Shown in pieces: positions 9,941-21,199 of a DNA stretch of 64,000 nucleotides. The stretch covers positions 141,536,188 through 141,600,187 of the forward strand of contig NC_066580.1 in the NCBI RefSeq assembly GCF_024323335.1. Direction: 5' to 3'. This DNA is from Lathyrus oleraceus. Lineage: Eukaryota > Streptophyta > Magnoliopsida > Fabales > Fabaceae. Position numbers and translations under genes: made by a program. How positions within the stretch are numbered: the first letter of the stretch is position 1; the number at the start of each line of letters is the position of its first letter. Below the pieces are notes generated by a model. It worked only from the letters and a program-made list of their open reading frames with translations, ran no database searches and was not told the origin of the DNA.

Positions 9941-12900
9941 CTAATAATCAGTACAATTGAAACCAAAAGTCATGAGGAGATAAACGGAAAAGAGACTAAA
10001 GCTAAAAGGGAGATGAGTCTTCATATGGAGATATTTTGGCTTATGAAGCTCCAGACGTTTCTCACATAGGGATCTTTTTGACCGAAGAGTCGCAAGCTCT
10101 GCCTCTAGTTTTCGTTCCTTTTCGACAAACTCCAGACCAAAATCTAACTCCTTAGCCATGGAAGTGTCATCAAACTTTAAAAGCTCACCTTTGCATTTTT
10201 TTGGCTTCAGAGATCTTGGCCTATAGTTCCTTTATTTGCGCCTCCCAAGAGGCAATGTCATGGTCATGGCTTTCGATCTCTGCCCTATTTTTCTCTTTGA
10301 TCTACTCCAGTTCTATTAATTTGTTAGTCGATTCAGTTGCCGCATCCTAAGCAGCTGCTTCAACACCAACATTTTTCTCTATTTCCTTGGTAATTTGGGG
10401 CAACAACTTATGATCAACAACAACTTGTTCGATCATAGTACCCAACTCTAAGATGACGTTGGCAACCGCGGGAGAAGCTTCCAATAAATTAACTTGGTTA
10501 AGGAGAGTTTTCAAGGATAATGGGGTAGAGGGATCAACCAACAAGACTTGGAACAGATCACCCTTAAAGATCGTTTCTTTGATTTTCATGAGTGCCTCAT
10601 CCATAGGTTTGCTCAAAGGTTGATCCTCAGATGATGTAGAGGTGCTAAGACTTCTTTCAGACGAGCTCTCCCTTCTACTCAGCATAGCCTTCAGATACTC
10701 GAGAGGTTGACTGTGCTTTAGGGCTGATAGTTCTTCTAAAGAGAGTCCCCCAGTTGTTCTTGTCGAAGCTTTGATACCTTCAGGAATAACATCATCTGTT
10801 GGAGTAGCAGTAGTTAGGCCCTAAGGTTGTTCGTTGTTTGTGTCTTCATTATCATCATTGTTCCCCTCATCATTGTTATCCACCTCTTCGAGGTCCTCCT
10901 CATCATCACCACAAGGTCCATCAAGGAATAACAACTGGTATTCTTCTTCTTCTTCCCTCATCTCCTCATCTTGGTCGTCATTACCTCCCAGAGCAACATT
11001 GTCTGTAATTTTGACATCAGGCAAGCCACCTTCCAAGTCATCTCCAGCATGGACTTCTTCGTTAACAACCATAGCATCTTTATTCACTTCAGATTGGGTT
11101 TCTTTACTTGAGTCATTCTCATGATCAGAACCACTAGTATGAGAGTATTGGGTGGTGATTTTGGGTGGCGAACTCTCATGCTCCTCAGTAATAGGTTGGT
11201 TAATCTCGCTCATTAGGCTTTTCTTCTAACCCCTTGCAGATATTGGATGGTAGGTGGGTTCTCCAACACTATTAGGAAGGAATGGTACAAAAGGAGATTT
11301 GGCTGCTATTTGTGTGGCAGCGCCTGTACCACCCTTAAAGCCAAAATTGAGAGATAAATTAGTCAAAGTGGTAGAAAATAATTAATCGAAAGAAAAAAGT
11401 AATGTATGCTTTTACCCTGTCCCCTTTGAATCCATGGCTAGAGTTGCCACTTTTAACATGCGTTGTTGTTATCTTCAATATCTCTTCAGGAGTAGGCTCT
11501 AGGATGGTAAGAGCAGCAGGTCGTTTTACGACTCTGGCAATTTTTTCCTGAGGCTGGCTCAAGGATTCAACAATTTTTGGTTGCTTCTTCCTTTTCATGA
11601 GGGTTAGATCTAGAACAGGAGACAAGTCATCTTCGCCTGACTCTATCATAACGGGGACTCCAACATCTTTCATTTTGATTTTTTAAGGAGTAGGGGGAGG
11701 TTTTCGAGCGACCTGAATAAAAATATCAAAGTTTTAGAAATGCCATTATACATAACAAAAAGTAATGGGCAAAGTAAAGATGTACCTTTATGACAGTCGA
11801 GGAAATTTAAGAGGAAACAATTTGAAAGTTGCTTCTTATCATTTCTCAAGAGGAACGCACGAAGGGATTTTTAAGTTCTCCATTTTCTTTGAAAAGTTTT
11901 CCTTCAGCGTGACAGCTGCCTCGCGGATGGTTCGACAAAGATCATCGGGCCTATAAGCAGTTTCAAAGTAGTTTTGGAATGCCTGAATTTCTTTTATATG
12001 TGTGTAAGTACCTTTCTTGATTTTTTCCTGCACAAAGAGGAAAACTTTATTAAAGTGCTGAGTGAACAAAGGAGCATCATAAAACTCTTCAGCATAATAT
12101 TTTGACCACCACTTCCCAAATTCTGGAGTGCAAAGGAAGTTCGGCTCGAAGCTAACTAGGTAAGGTGTGTTATGCCAGTATATCTAGCTATTTGTTTGAG
12201 AGTGTTGGTTTCATTGTGATTTGCATTATAGAGAAGAAGGGTGTTTTTTCTTCCATATAGGCATTTTGGGAGAACCTGAACCAACCCAAATTGTCGAGCC
12301 ACGAGATTAGGCTGATAAGCAATCAGGGTGACCTAACTCTTTAACAGAATTAACCTAAGGGTTATTAGTTTTGGAGTTAGAAAGGCTTCCAAAATTAAAA
12401 GGGACTCTATTTCTTGGTTTCTGGTGTGAGATGGGAAAGGTCTCGTGAACCATTCTGGACCGTATTTTCTGGCTGCGAAAGGGGCCATGTTCGACGTGAA
12501 CTCATGACGTTTTGCGAACATCATGATGTAGCTCATGAAGGTCGATCGAAGGGCTTTTCCTTCATTGCTTCGGGTTAGTTGAGCCAAGAAAATTCCTTCG
12601 ACCCTTCTATTTTTTACTTCCCCAGCTTCTTCGTTGATGAGGCTCTTGTTAGGAAGACTTGCCTCGAAGGTGGCGTTAAGCAAGGGTTGCAACAACCAGA
12701 AAGGACTAGAAAGGAGGAGATTTCCTTTTCCTCCCAGATTCTTAAGTTGGAAGACACCATCACTCAAATGTTCGTGGAGGCTGGCCATGATCATTTCGCT
12801 CAGGCAAACGTCATGACCAGAATGGAGTTGGTTTGCCAGAGTGAGATGTTTCTTGGTAATCTATATTAACTTCAAACAAAAGAGACAATGGGATAACCAT

Positions 12901-13735
12901 AAAGCCAAGAAAGCAATGTGTTCTACATCAGAGACGATGTCAATATCTTTGTCATGGTAATGTGCTATGTGGGTTGAATAGCCAACCCTAGAGGTGGAGA
13001 AGGCTTTGGGGTCATCAGATTCTATATTTGGGTCATAGGTATTCCCAGTTGGTTTTAGCCCTATGATAACAACTATGTCAAAGAGAGTGGGTGTTACCAT
13101 TCCACAAGGGAGGTGGAAGGTATAGTGAGTCCTGTCCAAGAAGTACAAAGAAGAAACTAATAAAGTCAAATTGTAATCCAGTCCTACCTTCGACAACATG
13201 ATTAGGTCATAAATTCCCATGTCCTTATAGGTTTGAGATTTGGTTTTTTCTATCTTATTTAGCCAGCTTAGATAGTTAGTTGGATATTTAAATGAGAGGG
13301 TCGCTCGAAAGACTCTAAAGCCATTGTTCATAAACTTTAAGTCTATAGTTTCATATGTTAAAGATTGGGATTCCTCAATAGTGGTAGCCCTTTTAGCCCT
13401 AAGTTTTTAGTCTTGGCCTATTGGTTTACATTTATTGTAGGTGGGGAAAAAGTCTTTAAGTCTGCTAGAATCGATGTTCAGGTCGGGTAAAGGTCCAAAT
13501 AAAACATGATTTTCTCCAGAGACAGTGATTGGAATGAGTACCTGAGATTCATAAATCCTGTGATGTTCTTCAGTTCTTGGTTCAGGAATATATTGTTGGT
13601 TACCCATCATCACTGGTCCAGGAAGCGTGGCAAAAGGAGGAAGGTCTGAGACCTTTTTGGGGGCCTTCGTTTGTTTAATGGAAACCCTGACAACCTTGGT
13701 TGTTTCTTTGGGGACTTTTCTTGAAGTGGCCATTT
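9941..13735 (-). pseudogene. Antisense ORF of element G, PMD-like (degenerate)
   Basis: Minus-strand coding fragments line up head to tail: 13733-13407 (MATSRKVPKETTKV start), 13331-12861, 12794-12333, 12069-11839, 11673-11359, 11213-10821, 10685-10347 and 10159-9941. The 13331-12861 piece carries the signature DRTHYTFHLPCGMVTP and DIVVIIGLKPTG blocks, which I recognise as plant-mobile-domain-like. Further on come a Lys/Arg-rich stretch, a very acidic Asp/Glu-rich stretch (10821-11213) and a possible coiled coil. The whole would approach 1200 residues, broken by stops and frame changes. It lies convergent to pol. Function is unknown; PMD proteins occur both as host genes and in transposons. 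Confidence 0.6.
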
Positions 13736-14406
13736 TTGTTAAAGGTTTGAAGAAAGGAGAAAAAATCTGGTTTTTTTAGGGTGTTTTGAAGAAGATGAAG
13801 AGTTGAAGTACTTGTAGATTTCAGAAAGCGTAAAAAAGTGGAATTAGTAAGAAATGCGCTTTTTGGAAGAGAAAACGGTTCAAATCAACATCAATGGTTG
13901 ACACACGAGAGAGACACGTGTCTCTCCAGGATTACATAATGGGATAGTGGTAATTAAGGCCTAATCCCATGATCTCCTAGGGTCTAGGAAACATGATGAT
14001 TAAAAATATTTACGCATGGGTTGAAAAGACATGTTGGAAAAAGGTAATGATGGTTCTGATGTCATAGGCCAGCTGGAAAAAAGATGAATAGTTTTTGTAA
14101 CATTGGAGCATTAGTGGCGTCGAAGCTATGCAAGAATTGTTCAAGGCGTCAAACCATAGTCTCAAAAAATACCTTTTTCTTCGAGATGTTAAAAATGACA
14201 TTTTTTTTGGGGAAATTTTTAGCTCTCAATTTCGACGCCTAAAGTGGATTAAGGGAATTAATTAAGTAAATAAAGTTTCCTGTGAAGAAATTGAATGTTT
14301 CGACAAAACTATACATTTGAAATTCTAGTCAAAGATACCTTGATGCAAGAGTAAAGATACTGTGTGGAGTTAGAAATATTTCTAGCAGCTTGGAGATGTC
14401 AAAGAT

Positions 14407-15539
14407 ACCCTTCTATTTTTTACTTCCCCAGCTTCTTCATTGATGAGGCTCTTGTTAGAAAGACATGCCTCGAAGGTGGCGTTAAGCCAGAGTTGCAACA
14501 ACTAGAAAGGACTAGACTGGAGGAGATTTACTTTTCCTCCCAGATTCTTAAGTTGGGCGACACCATCACTCAAATATTCGTAGAGGTTGGCCATGATTAT
14601 TTCGCTCAGGCAAACGTCATGACCAAAATGAAATTGGTTCGCATGAGTGAGATGTTTCTTGGCAATCTATATTGACTTCAAACAGAAGAGATAATGGGAT
14701 AACCATAAAGCCAAGAAAGCAATGTGTTCTACATCGGAGACGATGTCGGTATCTTTGTCATGGTAATGTGCTATGTGGGTTGAATAGGCAGCCCTAGAGG
14801 TGGAGAAGGCTTTGGGGTCATCAAATTCTATATTTGGGTCATAGGTATTCCCAGTTGGTTTTAGCCCTGTGATAGCAGCTATGTCGAAGAGAGTGGGTGT
14901 TACCATTCCACAAGGGAGGTGGAAGGTATAGTGCGTCCTGTCCAAGAAGTACAAAGAAGAACCTAATAAAGTTAAACTATAATCCAGTCCTACCTTCGAC
15001 AACATGATTAGGTCATAAATTCCCATGTCCTTCTAGGTTTGAGATTTGGTTTTTTCTATCTTATTTAGCCAGCTTAGATAGTTAGTTGGATATTTAAATG
15101 AGAGGGTCGCTCGAAATACTCTAAAGCCATTGTTCATAAACTTTAAGTCTATAGTTTCATATGTTAAAGATTGGGATTCCTCAACAGTGGTAGCCCTTTC
15201 AGCCCTAAGTTTTTTTGCTTGGCCTATTGGTTTACATTTATGGTAGGTGGGGAAAAAGTCTTTAAGTGTGCTAGAATCGATGTTCAGGTCGGGTAAAGGT
15301 CCAATTAAAGCATGGTTTTGTCTAGAGATAGTGATTGGAATGAGTACCTGAGATTCATAAATCCTGTGTTATTCTTCAGATCTTGGTTCAGGAATATATT
15401 GTTGGTTACCCATCATCACTAGTCCAGGAAGCGTGGCAAAAGGAGGAAGGTCTGAGACCTTTTTGGGGGCCTTCATTTCTTTAATGGAAACCCTGACAAC
15501 CTTGGTTGTTTCTTTGGGGACTTTGCTTGAAGTGGCCAT
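14407..15539 (-). pseudogene. Second copy of the N-terminal antisense ORF
   Basis: Minus-strand copy starting at the ATG 15539-15537 (MATSSKVPKE) and reading towards 14407, corresponding to 13735-12601 of the first copy. The longest open piece is 15026-14667 (MGIYDLIMLSKVG to the PMD-like block). Stops interrupt near 15370 and 15030. It stops being PMD-like at the duplication junction, so it is a 3'-truncated duplicate. Confidence 0.7.
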
Positions 15540-15666
15540 TTTTGTTAAAGGTTTGAAGAAAGGAGAAAAAATCTGGTTTTTTTAGGGTGTTTTGAAGAAG
15601 ATGAAGAGTTGAAGTACTTGAAGATTTCAGAAAGTGTAAAAAAGTGAAATTAGTAAGAAATGCGCT

Positions 15667-15673
15667 TTTTATA
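15667..15673 (-). promoter_or_regulatory. Candidate TATA box for the antisense ORF
   Basis: The minus strand reads CCTATAAAAAG about 130 bp upstream of the antisense ATG at 15539. The matching site in the first copy (about 13856-13875) has lost ~11 bp including this motif. This is suggestive of a dedicated antisense promoter, but rests on one motif. Confidence 0.35.
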
Positions 15674-16033
15674 GGTTTTTTGGAAGAGAAACCGGTTCAA
15701 ATCAACATCGATGGTTGACACACGAGTGAGACACGTGTCTCTCAAGGATTACATAATGGGATAATGGTAATTAAGGCCTAATCCCATGATCTCCTAGGGT
15801 CTAGGAAACATGATGATTAAAAAGATTTACGCATGGGTTGAAAAGACATGTTGGAAAAAGGTAATGATGGTTCTGACGTCATAGGCCAGATGGAAAAAAG
15901 ATGAATAGTTTTTGTAACATTGGAGCATTAGTGGTGTCGAAGCTATGCAAGAATTGTTCAAGGCGTCGAACCATAGTCTCAAAAAATGCCTTTTTCTTCG
16001 AGATGTTGAAAATGAATTTTTTTTGGGGAAATT

Positions 16034-16759
16034 TGTTAGCTCTCAATTTCGACGCCTAAAGTGGATTAAGGGAATTAATTAAGGAAATAAAGTTTCCTGT
16101 GAAGAAATTGAATGTTTCAACAAAACTATACATTTGAAATTCTAGTCAAAGATACCTTGATGCAAGAGTAAAGACACTGTGTGGAGTTAGAAATATTTCT
16201 ACTAGCTTGGAGATGTTTTCGACACAACCGTCACTGGTGATAGTTCGATAAAGGATTTGAATTCAAATGAGGGAGGGACTTCTTTGTTCTTATCCAATTG
16301 CTAATGATATACGTGGGGAGTAGTGGGAAGTTACATACAAGCAGAGTGCCACTTGCCTCAATTTGGTGAATAGGCCGTTAGAAGTGGTTATTTCGATTGG
16401 TATAAATAGGAGGTCTTAGTGTTAGGATTTGGGTGTATGTTCAAGTGAGTACAAATTTATCAACTTACCCAAAGTATCCGTGTGTAGAGAAAGTGTAAAT
16501 TGAGAAAATGTACGTTTGATGTTGCACCATATTTTCACTTAAAGCAATTTAATCAATCTTTTCTTTTTAGAAATTTATCTTCATCGCCATTTACTTTCCA
16601 ACACATTCCTTGCTTTCCTTGCATTATTTTTCCTTTATATTCTTTAACAAGTTATCTTAAGTATGAACATTGTCGAAGTGTTTATCATTCATCAGACTTC
16701 ACCCTAAAAACAATTAGCACATGTCCTAGGATCAATCTGATCGATCCTGTAAGTAACCA
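16034..16759 (+). repeat. Probable 3' LTR of element G
   Basis: A T-run followed by GGGGAAATT (polypurine-like) precedes TGTTAGCTCTCAATTTCG at 16034. A good TATA box, TATAAATA, lies at 16401-16408. The sequence ends ...GTAAGTAACCA at 16759. The start is repeated in duplication unit 1 near 14213, as expected if the duplication took in the LTR edge. No second LTR is visible, so both ends are tentative. Confidence 0.4.
16401..16408 (+). promoter_or_regulatory. TATA box in probable G LTR
   Basis: TATAAATAGG in a GGTATAAATAGGAGG context, about 370 bp into the putative LTR; a typical plant TATA box and position for LTR-driven transcription rightwards. Confidence 0.45.
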
Positions 16760-18350
16760 AAATATTTTAATTTGGAAGATCAGTGGTTGTTTACCAATTT
16801 TCAACGTAAACACCAAGATAGTCACTATCTTCCATATTTTACACCATGATGTAATCAACACAACCACAAACATATTCCGAAGATTAGAGTTCCACAAACT
16901 TGATTCACAAGAAAGGAACCAACCATCACGATTGTGCCAACATCACTTTTTTATCATAGTTAACAAAATTTGAATCACTGATGCATATTGGAAAAATTTG
17001 AAATGAATGAATGCATATGACGTAAGTATGCAGATGAATTTAGGGTCAAAAGTTAGATGAAAAAGACCATATTTTGGGTTATGATAATAATAATATTGAA
17101 ATATAATAATTAAAAAAATATTCAAATAAAATATTTCAATAAGGATTTGCTGTTAGAAGTTAAGAACATGAGGGGAGTTTATGATGTTTGTCGAGGGAGA
17201 TTTTGAAAGTTGAAGTTAGCCGGTTGAATTGGAGTGAATGGTTATAGTGGATTAAACGAGAAGTATTATTTTGATGTTTGATAGTTGTAGTTAGGTTAAG
17301 GAGTGATGGTTGTTGTAGTGGTTGCATGCATGGGTATAGATGAGGGGTTTGTGTATGATGGTTGTTGTGGTTTGGTGGATTGCATGTATGAAAATTGGGA
17401 GTTAAAGTATATTTTTTGTTGGGTGGATTCCATGTATGGGTATGGTTGATGAGAATTCGTGTGAGTGAATGTGTATTGGGAATTTGAGTCTATGATGTGT
17501 GTGGCTAGATAGATTTCATGTTTGTGTTTGTTTAAGAAGTTTTCACATTATGTGACTTCAAACACAAGGGGGGGGGGGTGAAATATGTGTTACACAAAAA
17601 CTTGGTTTTGAATTTTTTTTGGAATTAAAATCAAAGTTTGAAAACATTTTGAAAAGTGTTTTAAGATTAAGCATTGGAAAAATAAAACTGTAGAAAATAA
17701 AGTGTAGAAATTAAAGAGTTAAGGGAAAAGAGAAGACACCTGAAGTTATAGAGGTTAGTTCAAACAAAGAAAAAGACACACTCCTCTACCCAAGAATTGA
17801 TCTTGAAGGTATATAATAAACTTAAGAGCTTTTAGTAGGATAAACTCTTGAACACCTTTAAGGAAAAATGAAGTTTATGATTATCTTCTAACTAATCAAT
17901 AAACTATGGAGTGAAGTGGTGAGCCTTTTTTCCAAACAGCAAATCGAAGTAGTGAGAGTCTCCTTTCCACATGAATCTTGGAGAAGTTAGTCTTCAAGCT
18001 TCAAACAAACTTTGGGAGCTTTTAACACTGGGATGAACTCTTGAACCTAAACCTTAGTTTTGAAGTTTCATGTCCCTAATACATTCAGGGGGAGAACCCC
18101 AATACATTTTTGTTATTTGTCTTATCTATTTCGTTTTGTTTATTTGAATCTCTTTCATAATTGCACATCCTTGAATCATGTTTTGAATCAATTCATTTTT
18201 AGCATGTATAATTCAATTGTTTGTATTTTAGTTTGATCATGATGTTTTTAGTCAATTGGTTGAGTTAGTGGAACAAGAACCATGTGTGATGTTGGTTTAA
18301 GTTAGGTTGAAAATAAAATCTCAAAGTGTTTTTGAAAATCATGAAAAATT
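16760..18350. other. AT-rich noncoding DNA, no gene recognised
   Basis: No ORF with recognisable similarity. It contains a G11 run in an 'acacaaGGGG...GGTGAAA' context near 17566 and a 'cattcaGGGGGAGAA' phrase near 18077, both phrases common around plant LTR retrotransposons (the second like a copia polypurine tract). Likely decayed transposon DNA; the family cannot be named. Confidence 0.35.
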
Positions 18351-18359
18351 GATATTTTA

Positions 18360-18800
18360 TGCGCATGACTTGAATCATGTACATATCCCGACTTGAATCA
18401 TATTGAGAAGAGGCAAACAAAAGGTTTTCAAACTCTGTGACTCAAATCACATTTTTAACTTGATTCGAATCGGGCAACTATGTGACTCGAATCCCAAGTT
18501 GCACTTGCTTGGAATCATACATATCTAGTCGGCCTATGCATCATTTGATTGGAATCACATTGTATACCTGACTAAAATCACATTGTTTTTTTCATTTTTC
18601 TATTTGGCTCTGTCCAAATTGACTTGAATCAAGCTTTATACTTGACTCGAATCATGAGCTTTCTTAACTCGAATCAAGCTTATAAGGTGATTCGAATCAC
18701 ATAAAAAATGGGCCAATTTCTTTATGAGATCTTGTTTCACTCCACTTGCTCATTTGACTAAATCATGAAATGTTCTTGACTCGAATCTAACTAACTTTCC
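18360..18800. repeat. Cluster of GAATCA-type motifs and palindromes
   Basis: More than ten variants of 'tgactcGAATCA' occur within 440 bp in both orientations, including a perfect 14-bp palindrome GTGATTCGAATCAC at 18687-18700. Spacing is irregular, so this is a motif cluster and not a simple tandem repeat. It probably belongs to an LTR or leader of a decayed element. Confidence 0.6.
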
Positions 18801-19990
18801 ATCCACTTTTCTGCTTAATCTCAAGCACGTACAAATTAATTTTGTCATCTTATTTTCAAAAAGAAATTTCATTGTCTACATTGTCATTTTGTGAAATCAA
18901 CACCTCTTAATTTTGAAAACCCAAAACTCTTGCAGACATAAATTATTTCATCTTCAACCTTTAGTTTGATTTTAGATCTTGATTATAGATATTTGTAGTT
19001 GTTGAGAGAGATGTGTCTTGAAACTAACCGTTCTTGAAGATTTTGGTAAAGATTTTTAGGAAGCTTGCAGGATTGAGGTTGTTGTCATTGGTAGTGACAT
19101 ATTCCAGTGAAAAGAAGGAGGTTCGTCTCTCTAGGTGACCTTGGTAGTGACTATTTGGAAGGCTATAGACAGGTGGAGTTCTTCTCAAATCTTATGATAG
19201 TTCATCACTCACGAAATTGGTCGATCAAAGGGTGATTGCCACACACGAAGACTACAAGTAGATTGGTGAAACTGGAAGATTCAAGAAGTGTGAATCTAGT
19301 AAAAAATTTCGCAGAAGAGTTGACATTAAGTTGTATATAAGTCATGATCCAAATAGGATATTTATTTTTCTCAGCATTATTATGGGTTGGTGATTGTATG
19401 CACTCTTATAATATTTGTCAAAACATAAAGGAAGAAAATAGGTTCCAATAGGAAACCATTGAAGAGTGGAGTAGGCTCATGCGAGGAAGATATAGTTGAA
19501 CCACTATATATCCCAGTGTACTCTCTCTCTCTCTCTCAATTTAATTTTTGTTGGATATTGCATCCTTAGGTTATCAATTCTTAGTATAGTTTATCATTTA
19601 TCCATTTGGTAACGATTTATCATGTAAGGTTAGGTTGTTAAAATTGATACCTAATTGAGCTTTAGTATTGATTAAACTCTAGAGAACTAGCACTGTTAGA
19701 ATCCTATATTAATTAAATTATTGTACAAGATACATCTCGTGTAATTTATAATTTATGAATTAATCACCGTCTTTGAACAATTTGTGAGATTTGTGAATTG
19801 TGTATTTGTAAAACATTGTTGACTTCCAATACAAGCATAAGATATCTATTTTCGCTTTAATACTTTTGAGAACGTTTTTGAAAAAACCTATGATATTCTA
19901 TTTTTGGAAAATCGATCGAATTTTAATTTGGGTTTATTCACCCTCCCCCACCCTCTAGACAGTTTCTCTGCTTCGTATTCTCACCCAACA
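18801..19990. other. Noncoding, LTR-like sequence with CT microsatellite
   Basis: No coding ORF. A 'CTATATATCCCAGTG' phrase is followed by a (CT)n microsatellite at about 19520-19537, and 'TTCACCCTCCCCCACC' lies near 19938; together these resemble the TATA-to-U5 part of a plus-strand copia-type LTR, but I could not define ends or a primer site. Confidence 0.3.
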
Positions 19991-19999
19991 AGTTTTATA

Positions 20000-21185
20000 C
20001 CGGGTTAACCAATACCTTGTGAGATGTTACCATTGGATGATCTCCAACCTAAACAAGATTTTGATTCTAGGATATTCTTTAACCAAAACTTGGTTTTACC
20101 ATGGGCTAACAAAGAACCTATGAGATTTTACCACAGGCTGATCTCCAATCTAAACAAGAGACTTGATCACATAAATTCCAAACCTAAGCTTTTTACGAGT
20201 TTAGCTTCGATCCCAAACAAACAATCCATAAGTGGATAAAATATACAACCAAGGTATAAACAAAAATTCCTTGTTGAACTTATAAATCTACCCTTCCAGA
20301 ATTACAACTTCCTCACTTGTAAAAAGACTTCTCGAAAAGTACTTCGGCTAAATTCTTAGTGAGAAAAAGTAAACAAGAGAAAAGTTTAGAGAGAGAAATA
20401 GATAAAGTGAGAAGTTTGAAATGAAACACGATTTGATATGCTTTAAAATGAGGGAAGAGAACTCTATTTATAGGCTAGAGGTTGGCTCAAAATGAAAATT
20501 ATTTTAAGAGCAATTTATGACTTGCCGATCAATTGGTAACATGTATCAATCGATTGATTGCCTTCAAATTAATCGATTGCCAAGTTAAAAATGGAAATAA
20601 AATATATTTAGATATTACACCTCATTAAGATGTTGTCCTAATCACTTAAGACAAATTTTTGAATTGAACCAATCGATTGGTTCAATGTGCCAATCGATTG
20701 GCAAAGACAAAAATGTGCCAAGAGATTTTCAAACAACTTCCAATTCATCTGGCATGACTTCAAAACATTTTCAAAAATGTTTTCTTGAGAAAAAACCAGA
20801 TTAAAACTAGTTTTGCATGTGTATGATTTAGCCATGCACTTTTACAAGAATGCCCTTATGCTTTTCAAAGTATTCACTCAAAGTAATTGAGGTAGGGCTT
20901 TCTTATACTTCAATGCTTTGTCAGATGCTTTATTTCTTGTAGACACTTTCTTGAGTTCATTTGAGATTAAGCTTGAGTTATATTCCATTTGGTTGCCATC
21001 GTTAGATACTCAAGTCTCGGCAAACCATAATATCTTGGTTTGCATCTTTAATCACTTAACCTCTTATGCTTGACTTGTCTTTAAGGACTAGTTTTCATCA
21101 TTAGACATTTGTTGTCATCATAAAACGTAGTTGTGCTTATTGAAGGCATGTCACTTGGAAGTAACCTACAAAACAAGGTTCCACA
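20000..21185 (-). repeat. Copia-like LTR, minus strand (left end approximate)
   Basis: Minus strand starts TGTGGAACCTTGTTTTG at 21185, directly after a polypurine tract (21186-21199). A TATA box (TATAAATA on minus, 20465-20472) lies about 715 bp in. It contains several CAATCGATTG palindromes (20520-20745) and an imperfect ~101-bp duplication (20021-20120 and 20122-20215). No internal polyprotein is preserved, so the copia assignment rests on the PPT and flanking style only; the end near 20000 is a guess. Confidence 0.4.
20465..20472 (-). promoter_or_regulatory. TATA box in copia-like LTR
   Basis: Minus strand reads CTATAAATAGAG, a strong plant TATA match, correctly oriented for the LTR that starts at 21185. 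Confidence 0.45.
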
Positions 21186-21199
21186 TTCTCTCCCTTTTT
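21186..21199 (-). other. Polypurine tract of minus-strand copia-like element
   Basis: Minus strand reads AAAAAGGGAGAGAA immediately before the LTR start TGTGGAACC; further right the minus strand carries more G-rich phrases (AAGGGGGAGTT, TCTCAGGGGAAG at 21250-21290) typical of the 3' end of copia-type elements. It would prime plus-strand DNA synthesis. Confidence 0.5.

Larger units (their letters stand above)
12601..16212. repeat. Tandem duplication of 1.8 kb within element G
   Basis: Unit 1 (12601-14406) and unit 2 (14407 to about 16212) share the same order of sequence with a period of 1806 bp and scattered substitutions and small indels. Each holds the N-terminal part of the antisense ORF, its upstream region and the first ~190 bp of the probable 3' LTR. 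The unit-1/unit-2 junction lies just after GCTTGGAGATGT. The duplication is old enough to have diverged by a few percent. Confidence 0.85.
7114..16759 (+). mobile_element. Element G: degenerate Ty3/gypsy element with antisense ORF
   Basis: Plus-strand element whose 5' part is displaced by insertion of element D at 7113/7114. Visible parts are RT, RNase H and integrase remnants (7114-9858), then a long antisense coding region on the minus strand (about 9941-13735) resembling the plant mobile domain, a 1.8-kb tandem duplication and a probable 3' LTR (16034-16759). Antisense PMD-type ORFs between pol and the 3' LTR are known from Retand-type Tat elements, and this layout matches. Stops and frameshifts throughout indicate an old copy. 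The right boundary is tentative. Confidence 0.65.

Noticed and set aside
16500..16973. Plus-strand ORF of 157 codons at the G LTR end
   Set aside because: Crosses the probable LTR boundary, has no recognisable domain and a composition typical of AT-rich noncoding DNA.
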